A stretch of DNA of 64,000 bases from Papio anubis (GCF_008728515.1 NC_044986.1:62795159-62859158); one strand, 5' to 3'. Numbered from the stretch's first letter, positions 1 through 12,281 are shown. Numbers and translations are program-made. Notes: a model not told the origin generated them from the sequence alone.

Positions 1-1380
1 GAACACAGAGTATGTATGTGTATGATAGAGACTCTGTGTATGTGTGTGTGCAGTGGAAGTGGGTCAAGCACATTTGTGTATGTATTATGAAGTCCCAGCA
101 AAATTTACAAATGTGTGTACGTGCCATTATTAAATACTATGATTTCATATTCCCTCATTATTGGGTCCCTGAATCTCATGAGGGCTCCTTGAATGTGTTC
201 TGCATTTAATTATATGATAAAAATGAAGTATAGCTAATTATGTAATATAGAATTAAAAGAAAATAAAAGATTTAGGTCCTTTAACATTAGCAGGGGCATA
301 AGTTATTATAGGTTTAATCTTAACTATCCCTGTACCTCTACAGCACACTGAAATACTGGACACATACTGTGAGTAGTGGCCATTACTAGAGGATTGGATA
401 AGACACTTGCAGTGTAATCTTAGTAGTTTTTTAAAATATATATTATTTATGGTTCCCAGTAGCTCTAGAAGGAAGGAGGGAGGAGTAAGGAGAGATCTTG
501 TATACTAACCTCTCATAATTAGAGCAAACCAACATATTAATTCTATTTCCACAAGGATAAACTGTGAAATCCTTGAAGATAGAAACCATCTTAGTCCTCT
601 TTTTGGTTCTAGATATTGCAAGCAATGGGTTCTTAAAGCTTCTGTTGAATACATTTAACCCAACATTGCAAATAAAATATTTTTCACATTGTCTTCTCTG
701 TACATATTTATGATTGATCTCTTTACAGAGGCCTAAAGACAACAACAAAATCCACATATATGTATTATCTATCAGGCACTAGAGGAAGAAGAGAAGATGG
801 AGAAAAGGTAGTTACCATGCTTCAAGAAATGAAAGATTTAGATATAAATACACAAGACATTTAGAGCTATGAATAATGAAAAAAATTTAAATGACAGTGT
901 ATACTATACTAAATGAGTAAAACACTAAATGCTAATGGGCTTCAGAATAAGGAGATAATGCAGTGAAGCTTTAAAAAATGTTAGCTGGATAGTTTTAAAA
1001 AGTCTTAAAGACAGTTTCTATATATCAAATGAATTGTTTTTTTAAAACTCTAAAAATAAGATTGTCATATAAAAATGTGTTAATAGAAAACATAGAAATT
1101 TTAATATTAATAAATCCCAGTATCAGAAGATTTTTGGATAAATCAGAAATGTTTGGTTTAAATACAAATTCTCTTTAAGAAATAGTGAATGGTCTAATGA
1201 AAACTATTATTGAAATACTGAAAGTTACATTGTATGCCATTTTATTTCTATCCTTATTACAACACTTACTATGTATTTAGTTGGTTTCAATTCTTATCTC
1301 AAGTAACATGAAACTTAAATCAAAATTCAAGAAAGCAATGCTGCATTCAAGGTAGTTCCATGTACATCAGCCACATGGCA
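1..1380. other. AT-rich single-copy DNA, no gene seen
   Basis: The first ~100 bases are TG-rich, a degenerate (TGTA/TG)n. The rest is AT-rich with stops in all frames. Positions 567-650 weakly resemble the 3' end of an L2 LINE, but not well enough for a firm call. No exon, promoter or RNA gene is recognisable. Confidence 0.5.
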
Positions 1381-2235
1381 CTACATGGCTGCACCAGCCA
1401 GGCCTGGATTCTCACCAGCATTGCTCCAAGGCTCTGAGTCTGAGCAGACCACAGGAGTTGGAGGGCATTTGCCATCAATAGTCCAGTTTTTGACCCTGTT
1501 TCAGGAAGCTGGCTTGCTTGCACTGCACCTGGAGCCTTTCAAACCATTGTCACGCTCAGTCTCTGAAGAAAGAAATCCCACAGAGTTCTGGCTTTGCTCA
1601 GTGTATGCAGTTTTGTTCCAAAAGTCAGGAGACAGGTTGCTTCCTTCCCTGGCTCTTGAGGGCAGAGGCTGAGCTTTCTCACCTACGAGATGGTAACCTT
1701 AATGAGCACCTCCCTCTTGGGACACAGAGTACAAAGTGTCCCGGATGCTCAGTAGCCAGAAACAGAGAACGCCAGTAAAAGTCCAGTTCATTTCTCATCA
1801 CCCAGGTTAGAGTCCTACCCTCACCTTCAGCCTCTGACTACTGTGGATCCCTCCTTCCCTTGGCTGCCAGTCTTTGGAAAGCACACCCACATCTCGTATC
1901 TCTCTCTCCTGTTGGTTAATTAACACTAACGGGCAGCTGCCATCCCTGCATAAAACCACAACCATGGCTGGATTGCTTGAGGGCTAATTACGCTGCTTGT
2001 CCAGGCACAATGTTTCTCTTCCTTCTAACAGCCTACCCTTTAGACCCTGATGGCTCATTATCACCTTCCACCACTGGAAGAACAAGACAAGACTTGTCAG
2101 CTGTGCCACTTCTCACATTTCCAAGAAAAAGCTTAAATCTAAGCAATGCCATTCTAGGCGTTCTCTGCAAGGGTTTTTAGCTTAGCAAAATCCCTCTTGC
2201 GATCTTTGTTCATAATTTCATCTCAAATTCTGAAT
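1381..2235. other. Moderate-GC single-copy stretch
   Basis: This block has higher GC than its surroundings and matches no repeat family I recognise. Two overlapping frames of 95 and 86 codons lie at 1385-1778, but they have no domain or compositional sign of coding. Around 1915-1970 there are clustered motifs: a TTAATTAA core, a CAGCTG E-box and an ACCACA (RUNX-like) word. That makes an unproven regulatory element conceivable. Confidence 0.35.
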
Positions 2236-2600
2236 TATCTTATTAAGAATTAGAAACTGTTCCTGCAAGTGACTTGTTTTTAAATTTGCTTTGCAGACAT
2301 CTTTAAGGGTCGCTGGCAACTCAAGTGCAATTCTTGATTTCCTCTTTCCCAGCACATTCTATTAAGTCTATTAATTTCAAATGAATGTATTTTCCCCGCA
2401 TCTTCTAGAAGCGGACTTTAATTGAATGTAATATCCTCCTGCCGCTCCACCCCACCCCGACCCCCGCCTGGGTCCCAACTCTAGAGGTGGACTTCTGGGC
2501 GGGGGCAGGCAATCACATTCAATTGAAACTAATAGGCTTAATCTATTCACTTGAAATTAATAGGCTAAAATATGTTACTCTTTCTTTTCCCATACATAAA
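2236..2600. promoter_or_regulatory. Candidate conserved non-coding element
   Basis: A repeat-free block with many homeodomain-type ATTA/TAAT words, for example in 2360-2390, 2415-2430 and 2520-2565. They flank a short GC-rich core at 2440-2510 (C-runs, then a G-rich run). The mix of AT-rich homeobox words and a GC core is typical of developmental enhancers, but no conservation data are available here. The function is inference only. Confidence 0.2.
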
Positions 2601-3953
2601 CTAATGCTAGTCCCAGCTGTCTTCCTCCATTCATCTTCCACATCCTCTTTTTTCAATGCCTACCCCATCATCATTTCTTCTCTGAAACTAAATTCAGTCT
2701 CTACAGAATCAATGTACTGCTATGATCACAGCTGGTCCTTTCTGGTATCTCCAGGCATCACAGATGACCTACCTTTATTGATTTCTGGGCTCTGAACTAC
2801 CATTCTTTTCTCTTTTCTCCCCCGCCCATTCATTATTCTCGTCACACAGTTTCCTTCCCCTCTCATTAGCTGTCCCATCTTGTGGCATGCAAAATCCCTC
2901 ATACATTCTGCTCTGTTCACATCACTGTCTCTGTGGTAAATAAAACATAATAAACAACACGATTTTTTTAAATCTTTTCATTTTAAAGGTATATTCATGT
3001 GCTTTCTCTGTTGGTGAATAATTCATTTCCTGTTGCTTTGGAAATAGAGTCTGTGAACCAGGGGCTAGTTTTATATCTACGTTTAGTAAATTGAATAGAA
3101 TATTTTGCTATAATGCAGTAAGTGTACCTAAAATCACTGTTTTGGGAACCACAAATTCATGAGGGAAAAGCCTCAAATGCTATGGTACATTAGTTGAGCC
3201 ATAGAAAAAGAAATCAATTATAATTGCTTCTCCAGTTAAATATTATGAGTTACAGTGAGTATTTAAGATAGTTTTGAAAAAAAAAATTATTATTTCAGGA
3301 TCTGCATCCTAGTTACAGTGGCCATTTTTATTAGTGGGTCCAATAAAGTATTCATATTTATCCTCGCTCTGTCAGCAGGTGCTGATGAAGTAGAGGTTGC
3401 GCTATGAATAGATGAAGCAGTATGATTTGAAAAAAGGAGAAATGGCAGTATAGATATTGGAATCCAGAGAGAATGAACTTTCTTTACTGTTATATTTTGC
3501 TTATCTTCCATGAAGATGACTAACCCAAAGGATTTCATATTTGTGGTCCCCTCAAATATGTCCAGTTAGTGGAAACACATCCTATATTTTAGAGTATGAC
3601 TCAATAATATAACTTTAAATCCTTCTAACTCTCCACTTTTTCATATTCTCCAGTAAAAAGATAAAACTCAAAGTATTTATTTAGAAGTCACTATGCAACC
3701 CTGTGCTTTGGGAGTTCATAACTACCTTAAAAAGACACATTCTGTAACAAGAATCATTCTAATACTGTGTGTCCTTTTATGTTTAACTAAGTATGCCTGT
3801 AAAGCAAAAATAACATGAATAAATTTACCAAGTCAAAGATTTTACTTCATATATGTCACTTTTAATTAAGTACTGTAGTCATTTTAAATCCCTGGGTAAG
3901 TTAAAAAAAAAGACTCGTTTCTCTTCTACAATTATACTATGGATGAACTGTGC

Positions 3954-3956
<3 letters not shown>
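2601..3956. other. Single-copy DNA, nothing assigned
   Basis: Pyrimidine-rich at 2600-2950, then AT-rich. The 102-codon frame at 2487-2795 shows no recognisable domain. No transposon family could be named with confidence. Confidence 0.45.
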
Positions 3957-3987
<31 letters not shown>

Positions 3988-3993
3988 CTCTCT
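3957..3993. repeat. (TC)n microsatellite
   Basis: About 18 TC units with a single G interruption near the 3' end, followed by AT-rich DNA. Confidence 0.97.
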
Positions 3994-5384
3994 GTATATC
4001 CACATATATGTAGATACATTTTACTTCAAGTGTTCAGAAGTCTTATGATTTCAAAAGGAATATGTGCTTAATTTAAAATTTTTGGAAAACACAGTTAAAT
4101 ATAAAAGAGTAAATACACAAAATACACATTTTCAGTGTGGCAGATAAACTCACCCAATGCCTACTCTCAACTCCTCTTTCCTTTGTCTTTTCTACCCTCT
4201 ATTGCATATCATAGAGCTCTGGCCAGATTCCCTCTTCATATTGGATACATACATCTTCCAGCTGCTGGGGATAACTGCTATTGATCACTCATGGCATAGT
4301 CCTTCATTAGGAACTCTCCTAGGTTGTAGGAAACTACCTTCCCCAAGGCAATGTCTCTTCCCAAGGGAAGCCCACAATTAATGACAGAGTGAGTTAGGAT
4401 GACAAAGACCTAGGCCCCTTGCCTCTACATGTGACAATTCTGAAAGGTCACCTGAGCTCCAGAGTCCCCAAGAGTTCAGGTAAGGTTTCAGTTGCAACCA
4501 CATTCATTGCAAGCTAGCTGCTGCTTCTACAAAGTCCTACCTTTCTCCCTTCATTACAGGCTTAACTCTGAAGATTATTCCCCAGTAAATCTTCAGGATA
4601 GAACTATCCATATCAAAGTATATTTACAGGGGAAACAACGTAAGAAAATCATAATACCCAGAAAACAGAATACTCATTTTTTTTGGTCTCCTTTATTGTT
4701 AGGCTTAACCACGTGCCAATGAGATTAGGCACATTTCCCCAGGGAAGAATTTTTTCCCCCACCATTAGTAGTCAAGATTCACTAGAATATGTTCCTTTGA
4801 CTTTTTCTCCTTTGTTCTCCTCTCACCTGGGATGCAGACAAAATACCCAGAGGGCAGATGTAATCTTAAAACCATAAAGATAAAAGCAAACATACCAAGG
4901 ATCCAAAAGATCCTTGGAAACATCACTGAGCAAATGAACGCATGCCAGCAATCACCAACCCCTCAACTTTTTGACATGGGAGAAAAAAACAAAAATCATT
5001 TTTAAATTGATTGTTACTTGCAGCCAAATGCAATCCCATGTGATACAATTAAGGAACCACTCTATCTAGATGTATATGTATATATGTAGTAGAGTGTTGT
5101 TTATAACAGCAAAAAATTTAAATGGTCATATAAGTCTTAAGTTATGGCCTATCCTTAGGAAGGAAAATTATAGTCATTGCAATAATTCCTTTAAAAATAA
5201 TTTAAAGTTGTTGAGAAATACTTTTTATGCCATATTAAATTTAAAGATGTAAATTCCAACACAAACACACATACATATACCTACATATAGCCAATGAAGC
5301 CACCAATCTTGTGACGCTTCTTTGCAGAAAAAGAAATTTCCATGTTGTAGCATATTGCATTTTCTAAAAATGGCCACACTAATA
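3994..5384. other. Single-copy DNA, possibly old LTR remnants
   Basis: No coding potential was seen. Text around 4555-4650 vaguely recalls LTR-type 3' ends but cannot be assigned. Positions 5070-5100 and 5260-5290 are TA/CA-rich. Confidence 0.4.
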
Positions 5385-5565
5385 TATGTCTCAACCCACA
5401 TAATCTCTCTAAAATGGGTCTACACTCTTTCCATTGAATCTGGGTAAGGGCTTGTGACTGCTCCTAACCCACAGAAACTATAAGAGATAATAAATGATTG
5501 TTGTCTTAAGTCACCAAATTTTGGGATGATTTATTATGCACCATTAGATGACAGAAACAGCTGTA
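5385..5565 (+). mobile_element. MLT1-like (ERVL-MaLR) LTR 3' fragment
   Basis: It contains the characteristic MaLR 3' end order: a 'cccacagaa' word, an AATAAA-like stretch, then a divergent 'taagccactaag' segment followed by 'tttgttatgca' text. Only the 3' half is present. It sits about 70 bp upstream of the L1 insertion at 5633. The exact subfamily is uncertain. Confidence 0.5.
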
Positions 5566-5618
5566 TGTTATCTTTGTTATTTGATCTTTTGAAATACAGT
5601 TTAACTTGGAAACTGAAG

Positions 5619-5632
5619 AAAAGTTTATTCCT
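5619..5632 (+). repeat. Target-site duplication, left copy, of the L1 at 5633
   Basis: AAAAGTTTATTCCT occurs here and again at 11584-11597 after the A-rich tail. The AAAA start fits the L1 endonuclease target TT/AAAA. The pair fixes both ends of the element. Confidence 0.93.
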
Positions 5633-5642
5633 GAGGGCGGAG

Positions 5643-5653
5643 CAAGATGGCCG
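5643..5653 (+). promoter_or_regulatory. YY1-type site at the L1 5' end
   Basis: CAAGATGGCCG begins 10 bases inside the element, the position where human L1 5'UTRs carry the YY1 site that directs accurate transcription start. The word is intact here. Promoter activity is not implied, since the rest of the 5'UTR is diverged. Confidence 0.75.
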
Positions 5654-6120
5654 AATAGGAACAGTTCCAGTCTCCAACTCATGTGACGAGAACCGGTGTT
5701 CATTTCAACTGAGTGCTGGGTTCATCTCACTGGGGGAGTGCGGACTGATCGGTGCTGGTCAGCTGCTGCAGCCCGACCAGCGAGGCTGGCCGAGCGAGCA
5801 TCGCCTCACAGGCGCCGGGGAGAATGCTTTTCTAGCCAGAGGGCGGAACACAACACCTGGAAAATCAGGTAGCTCCACAACCATTTGCACTTTAAGCAAA
5901 CAGGCACAGGGAGTCATAGCTCCACTGGCGGGGAGGGTCCCCTTGGGGCCTCCTGTTCTTCTTACAACGATCTGTGATCTACTAACAAAGGCATGGCAAG
6001 GCTGGGAGGGAAGCAGGGGCAGTGGTGGGCTGGGACTCGGGCTGGGTGGGCTCACCAGCAGCAGCCTCAAAAGCCTGCCTGTCTCTGTGGACTCCACCTC
6101 TGGGGACAGCACAGCTACAC

Positions 6121-6150
6121 CAACAACAACAACAACAACAACAACAACAA
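6121..6150 (+). repeat. (CAA)10 tract inside the L1 5'UTR
   Basis: Ten perfect CAA units. In the overlapping frames this gives poly-Asn, poly-Gln or poly-Thr (and poly-Val/Cys on the minus strand). That explains several spurious low-complexity open frames between 5526 and 6368. Confidence 0.97.
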
Positions 6151-6594
6151 GCAGCAGAAACATCCTGCAGGCATAGCTTGACTCTGTCTGACAGCTTTGA
6201 AGAGCAGGTGGTCCTCCCAACACAGGTTGGGGTGAGAGGACAGACTGCCTGCTCAAGAGTGGGTCCCTGACAGCTGAGTAGCCTAACTGGGAGACATCCC
6301 CCACTAGGGGCAGTCTGACACCCACACCTCACAGGGGTGGGAGTGCACCCCTGAGGAGGAAGCTTCAAAAACAGAATCAGACAGGTACTTATGCCAGAAA
6401 TATTCTATCTTCTGCAGCCTCTGCTGCTGATACAGAGAACAAACAGGGTCTGGAGTGGACCTCAAGCAATCTCCAACAGACCTACAGCTGAGGGTCCTGG
6501 CTGTTACAAGAGCCTCAAACCCAAGGAAGACACCTACTAAAACCCCATCAGTACATCACCATCATCAAAGACCAGAGGCAGATAAAACCACAAG

Positions 6595-7525
6595 GTGGGG
6601 AAAAAGCAGGGCCAGAAAAGCTGGAAATTCAAAATAAGGCTCTCCTGGCAAGGGCGCAGCTCATGCATGGCTCTAGCGGATCAAGCTGAATGAATGACTT
6701 TGGCGAGATGAGAGAAGAGAAGCACAGTCCATCAAATTTCTCAGAGCTAAAGAGGAGAATTCGTGCCAGCATAAAGAAACTAAAATCTTGAAAAAGTGGA
6801 AGGAGCAGCGGCTAGAGTAGTGAAATGCAGAGAGGTCGCAAATGAAATGAAGAGAATTTCAATTAATATCAATTGAGATCAAATGAATGAGAGGAAATGA
6901 AGCGAGAAGAGAAACCAAAAAGAAAAAAAGAAAGAAAAGAAATGAACAAAGCCTGCAAGAAGTATGGGATTATGTAAAAGACCAAATCTACGTCTGATTG
7001 AGATTACCTGAAAGTGAGAAATGGAACCAAAGTTGGAAAAGCTCTCCTTTTAGGATATCATCCAGGAGAACTTCCCCAACCTAGTAGGGCAGTGCCATTC
7101 AAATCAGGAAATACAGAGAGCATACAAAGATACTCCTCGAGAAGAGCAACTCCAAGACCGCGTAATTGCCAGATTCACCGAAGTTGAAATGAAGGGAAAA
7201 ATCTTAAGGGCAGCCAGAGAAAGGTCAGGGTTACCCACAAGGGAAGCCCATCAGACTCACAGCAGATCTCGGCAGAAACTCTCAGAAAGCCAGAAGAGAG
7301 TGGGGCCAATATTCAGCATTCTTAAAGAAAAGAATTTTAAACCCGAAATTTCATATCAGCAAACTAGTTTCGCTAGAGTGAAGGGAGAAATAAAATCCTT
7401 TACAGATAGCAAATGCTTAGAGATTTTGTCACCACTGGGCCTGCCTTACAGGGGCTTCCTGAAGGAAGCACTCAGCATGGAAAGGAACAGCGGTACCAGC
7501 CATTGCAAAAACATGCCAATCATAA
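6595..7525 (+). pseudogene. L1 ORF1 remnant
   Basis: ORF1p is the trimeric RNA-binding chaperone of L1 (coiled coil, RRM, C-terminal domain). The usual initiator context is recognisable at 6591-6610, but the ATG reads GTG. The region is ~930 bp, against ~1.0 kb for intact ORF1, with many small deletions in the coiled-coil half (6640-6900). The C-terminal half is better preserved: 7189-7525 is open and contains text of the C-terminal domain. The family stop position is kept as TAA at 7523-7525, but it is out of frame with the open 7189 frame. It cannot encode a full protein. Confidence 0.88.
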
Positions 7526-7587
7526 AGACCATCGAGGCTAAGGAAGAAACTGCATCAACTAGGCAAAATAACCAGATTGTCATCATA

Positions 7588-10500
7588 ATGGCAGGATCAA
7601 GTTCACACATAACAATCTTAACCTTAAATGTAAATGGACCAAATGCTCCAAAGAAAAGACACAGACTGGCAAACTGGATAAAGAGTCCAAGACCATCAGT
7701 CTGTATTCAGGAGACCCCATCTCACCTTGAGAGAGACATACATGAGCTCAAAATACAAGGGATGGAGGAAGATTTACCAAGCAAATGGAGAACAAAAAAG
7801 CAGGAGTTGCAATCCTAGTCTCTGATAAAACAGACTTTTAAACCATCAAGATCAAAAGAGACAAAAGAAGGCCATTACATAATGGTAAGGGATCAATTCA
7901 AGAGGAAGAGCTAACTATCTAAATATATATGCACCCAATACAGGAGCACCCAGATTCATAAAGCAAGTCCTTGGACTTACAGAGACTTAGACTCCCCATG
8001 CAATATGTGGAGACTTCAACCTCCACACTGTCAACATTAGACAGAATCAGCAGGGCAGAGATGTAAGGTGTCCAGGAATTGGAACTCATCTCTGTAGCAA
8101 AGCGATTCAATAGACATCTATAGACTCTCACCCCAAATCAACAGAATATACATTCTTCTCAGCACCACATCGTACTTACTCCAAAATTGACCATATAATT
8201 GGAATGCATGCTCCCTCCTTAAATGTACAAAGAACAGAATTATAACAAACTGTCTCTCAGACCACAGTGCAATCAAACTAGAACTCAGGACTAAGAAAGT
8301 CAATCAAAGGCAGCTCAACTACATGGAAACTGAACAACCCTGCTCCTGAATGACTACTGGGTACATCCACGGAAATGAAGGCAGAAATAAAGATGTTCTT
8401 TGAAACCAATGAGACTCAAAAGATGCTAGCTTATACAGAATCTGCAGTTTGCATTTAAGCAGTGTGTAGGGGAGGTGTGCTTACTAAATGCCCACAAGAA
8501 GCAGGAAAAGATCAAAAATTGACCTCTAACATAAAATTAAAAAAAAAAGAACTAGAAGAAGCAGAGCAAACACATTCCAAAGCTAGCAGAAGGCTAAAAT
8601 CTTCAGATCAGAGCAGAACTGAAGGAGATAGAGCACAAAGCCTCAAAAAATCAATGAATCCAGTTGGTTTTTTGAAAAGATCTTAAAATTGACAGACCAC
8701 TAGCAAGACTAATAAAGAAGAAAGAGAAGAATCAAAATCGTATGATTAAAAATGATAAAAGGATATCACCACCAACCCCACAGAAATACAAACTACCATC
8801 AGAGAATACTATAAACACCTCAGCAAATAGAAGCCTTTGGAAAACCTAGAAGAAATGGATAATTTCCTGGACACTTACACTCTTCAAAGATAAACAGGAA
8901 GAAGTTGAATCCCTGAATAGACCAATAGTAGGCTCTGAAAATTAGAGGCAATAATTAATAGCCACCAACCAAAAAAAGAGTCAGGACCAGATGGATTCAC
9001 AGCTGAGACACCACCAGAGAATTATAAGGAGAGTTGGTACCATTCCTTCTGAAATTATTCAATCAATAGAAAAGAGGAATCCTCCTAACTCATTTATGAG
9101 GCCAACATCATCCCTAATACCAAAAGCCTGGCAGAGACACAACAAAAAGAATTTTAGACCAATATCAATGATGAACAGTGCAAAAATCCCTCAATAAAAT
9201 ACTGGCAAGCGGATTCAACAACACATCAAAAAGCTTATCCACCATGATCAAGTGGGCTTCATCCCTGGGATGCAAGGCTGGTTCAACATTCGCAAATCAA
9301 TAAACATAATCCAGCATAAACAGAACAAAGACAAGAACCACATGATTATTTCAATAGATGCGAAAAGGCTTTTTGACAAATTCAACAGCCCTTCATGCTA
9401 AAAGCGGCATCAATAAATTCGGTATTGATGGAGCGTGCCTCAAATAATAGAGCTATTTATGACAAACCCACAGCCAATATCATACTGAATGGGGCAAACT
9501 GGAAAATTCCTTTAAAAGCTGTCACAAGACAAGGGATGCACTCTGCCCTCCTATTCAACATGGTGTTGGAAGTTCACCAGCTGGGAGCAATTGCGACAAG
9601 AGAAATCAGAATTATTCAGTTAGGAAATGAAGAAGTCAAATTGTCCCTGTTTGCAGTGACATGATTGTATAAGCTAAGAAAACCCCTAGCTGTCTCAGCC
9701 AAAATCTCCCTTAAGCTGATAAGCAACTTCAGCAGAAGTCTCAGGATACAAATTAATGTGCAAAAATCACAAGCATTCTTATACACCAGTAACAGACAAA
9801 CAGAGAGCCAAATCATGAATGAACTTCCATTCTGGCAATTGCTTCAAAGAGAATCAAATACCTAGGAATCCAACTTACAGGGATGTAAAGGACCTCTTCA
9901 AGGAGAACTGGAAACCACTGCTCCCACTGAAATAAAAGAGGACATAAACAAATGGAAAGGGCAACACCATGCTCATGGATAGGAAGAATCAATATCGTGA
10001 AAATGGCCATGCTGCCCAAGGTAATTTATAGATTCAATGCCATCCCCATCAAGCTACAATGAGTTTCTTCACAGAATTGGAAAAAAACTGCTTTAAAGTT
10101 CATAATGGAACAAAAAAGAGCCCACATCTCCAAGACAATCCTAAGTCAAAAGAACTAAGCTGGAGAGCCAGCTACCTGACTTCAAACTATACTACAAGGC
10201 TACAGTAGCAAGCAGCATGGTACTGGTACCAAAACAAGAGATATAGACCAATGGAACAGACCGAGTCCTCCAAATAATACCACACATCTACAACCATCAG
10301 TCTTTGGTAAACCACAGAAAAACAAGAAATGGGAAAAGGATTCCCTATTTCATAAATGAATGCTGGGAAAATTGGCTAGCCATAAGTAGCGAAACTGGAT
10401 CCTTTCCTTACTCCTTATACGAAAATTAATTCAAGATGGATTAGAGACTTAAATGTTAGACTAATACCTTAAAAATCCTAGGAAAACCCTGGTGAGTACC

Positions 10501-11371
10501 ATTCAGGACATAGGCATGGGCAAAGACTTCATGTCTAAAACACCAAAAAGCAAGCGGCACAGCAAAAAGCTAAAATTGACAAATGGGATCTAATTAAACT
10601 AAAAGAGCTTCTGCACAGCAAAAGGAAACTACCATCAGAGTGAACAGGCAGCCACCACAAGAATGGGAGAAAATTTTTGCAATCTACTCATCTGACAAAG
10701 GGCTAATATCCAGAACCTACAAGAACTCAAACAAATTTACAAGAAAAAACCAAACCACTGTAAAAAAGTGGGCAAAGGATATGAACAGACATTTTCTCAA
10801 AAGAAGACATTCATACAGCCAACAGACATATGAAAAATGCTCATCATCACTGGCCATCAGTACGTCCAAAAGCCACAATGAGATACCATCTCACCAGTTA
10901 AAGATGGCGATCATCAAAAAGTCAGGAAACAACACGGTGCTGGAGAGGATGTGGAGAAATAGAACACTTTTACACGGTTGGTGGGATTGTAAATAGTTCA
11001 ACCATTATGGAAAACAGTAGCGATTCCTCAAGGATCCTAGAACTAGATGTACCATATGACCTTCATCCCATTACTGGGGATATGCCCAAGGATTATAAAT
11101 TATGCTGCTATAAAGACACATGCACCGTATGTTTATTGCAGCACTATTCTAATAGCAAAGACTTAGGAATCAAGCTGAAATGTCCATCAGTGACAGATTG
11201 GATTAAGACAATGTGGCACATATACACCCATGGAATACTATGCAGCAGCCATAAAAAGGATGAGTTTGGAGTCCTTTGTAGGGACATGGATGCAGCTGGA
11301 AACCATCATTCTTAGCAAACTATCACAAGAACAGAAAACCAAACACATGTTCTCCTCATAGGTGGAACTGA
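7588..11371 (+). pseudogene. L1 ORF2 remnant (endonuclease-reverse transcriptase)
   Basis: ORF2p supplies the endonuclease that nicks DNA and the reverse transcriptase that copies L1 RNA. The start ATG at 7588 is followed by the endonuclease N-terminus (SSSHITILTLNVNG), with the catalytic-type Asn in NVNG and a CIQET motif near residue 43. Length is 3784 bp, against ~3.83 kb intact. The reverse-transcriptase FADD box at 9650-9663 has lost a base, shifting the frame inside the active site. Other open pieces are 9395-9664 (RT), 10640-10996 and 11007-11315 (C-terminal region). The family stop survives as TGA at 11369-11371. Dead. Confidence 0.93.
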
Positions 11372-11583
11372 ACAATGAGATCACTTGGACTCCAGGAAGG
11401 GAACATCACACATGAGGAGGGGAGGGGGGAGGGATTGCATTGGGAGTTATACCTGATGTAAATGACGAGTTGATGGGTGCAGCAGACCAACATGGCACAA
11501 GTATACATATGTAACAAACCTGCACGTTATGCACATGTACCCTACAACTCAAAGTATAATAATAATAAATAAATTAAAAAAAA
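11372..11583 (+). other. L1 3'UTR with G-rich tract and A-rich tail
   Basis: The conserved L1 3'UTR is recognisable: a polypurine run of G-blocks at 11416-11433 (capable of G-quadruplex), then the terminal 'catgtaccct' text. An AATAAT/AATAAA-rich tail follows up to ~11583. Confidence 0.9.
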
Positions 11584-11597
11584 AAAAGTTTATTCCT
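11584..11597 (+). repeat. Target-site duplication, right copy
   Basis: AAAAGTTTATTCCT, identical to 5619-5632, immediately after the L1 tail. Confidence 0.93.
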
Positions 11598-12239
11598 TTA
11601 TTTAAAACATATTTAATATGTGCTCATTGCTCTTTTTCATTGTGATAAAAGACTTTCATTGAGAGAGAAACAACTTAAGATTAGTTTGTCAGGTGGTAGA
11701 ATCCAGGACCCCTGCCCTGGAGTTGTTCATGAGTCCAAGCAGTTGTAACTACATCTAGCAAATAATGGTCTGCTTTGCTGTCTCTTTGTTAAAAGTACTT
11801 CAAAGTGTATGCCCAATATTTCTTATAGCCAGCAGGCTTCTCATTCCTTGCTAGGGACCCTGTAAATGAAAAACAAAACAAAACAAAAAACCCAAAGCTA
11901 CAGCAGAACACATTTGAAATTATGAATACAACTGTAAAAATGGCAATTCTAGGGTAAGGTTTGAGAATACAGAACTTATCTGAGCCTATTGCCTCCTTCT
12001 GTGCAAAAGAACCATTACAGATAAACAGGTAGCAGATAGTCACAATTCAATTCCATGATATGGATAAAATGAAACAAAGGTCAAGCAATTAGTTTACTTC
12101 TAGATGTTCTTTGGGTCAGGCTCATCTATCCCTAACTTCTCATATGAAAGTTAAACTGCCACAGCCTGAAATAGTAGACAATTGAAATTCTTATTCTCTT
12201 CAGAAAATTCTGCAATTAAAACATTGATATTTCTTTAAA

Positions 12240-12281
12240 ACACACACACACACATGCGCGCGCACACACACACACACACAC
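12240..12281. repeat. (CA)n with internal (CG)n
   Basis: CA units interrupted by ATG(CG)4 in the middle. Alternating purine-pyrimidine throughout, so potentially Z-DNA forming. Confidence 0.95.

Larger units (their letters stand above)
5633..11583 (+). mobile_element. Full-length-scale L1 (L1PA-type) retrotransposon, inactive
   Basis: LINE-1 copies itself by target-primed reverse transcription using ORF1p and ORF2p. This 5.95-kb copy starts with the conserved 5'UTR text around a CAAGATGGCCG word. It proceeds through the 5'UTR (to ~6594), ORF1 (6595-7525), a ~62-bp inter-ORF spacer, ORF2 (7588-11371) and a 3'UTR with a polypurine tract, and ends in an A-rich tail. A 14-bp duplication flanks it, so it is one complete insertion rather than a 5'-truncated one. 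Many indels and stops break both ORFs. The divergence and 5'UTR text suggest an older L1PA group; the exact subfamily needs alignment. Confidence 0.95.

Noticed and set aside
1385..1778. Two overlapping frames of 95 and 86 codons in a GC-richer block
   Set aside because: No domain, no splice-site logic and no codon signal visible. Short frames at this GC are expected by chance.
5526..6368. Long overlapping frames (216 aa plus strand, 188 and 128 aa minus strand)
   Set aside because: They lie mainly in the L1 5'UTR, are held open by higher GC and the (CAA)10 tract, and contain only low-complexity runs. No domain is recognisable.
5740..6400. CpG island or host promoter in the GC-richer stretch
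   Set aside because: The sequence is L1 5'UTR with decayed CpGs. No host promoter features.
12240..12281. Dinucleotide arrays (also 42090-42138, 53186-53227) considered as CRISPR-like arrays
   Set aside because: They have no spacers or direct-repeat structure, and the genome is mammalian.
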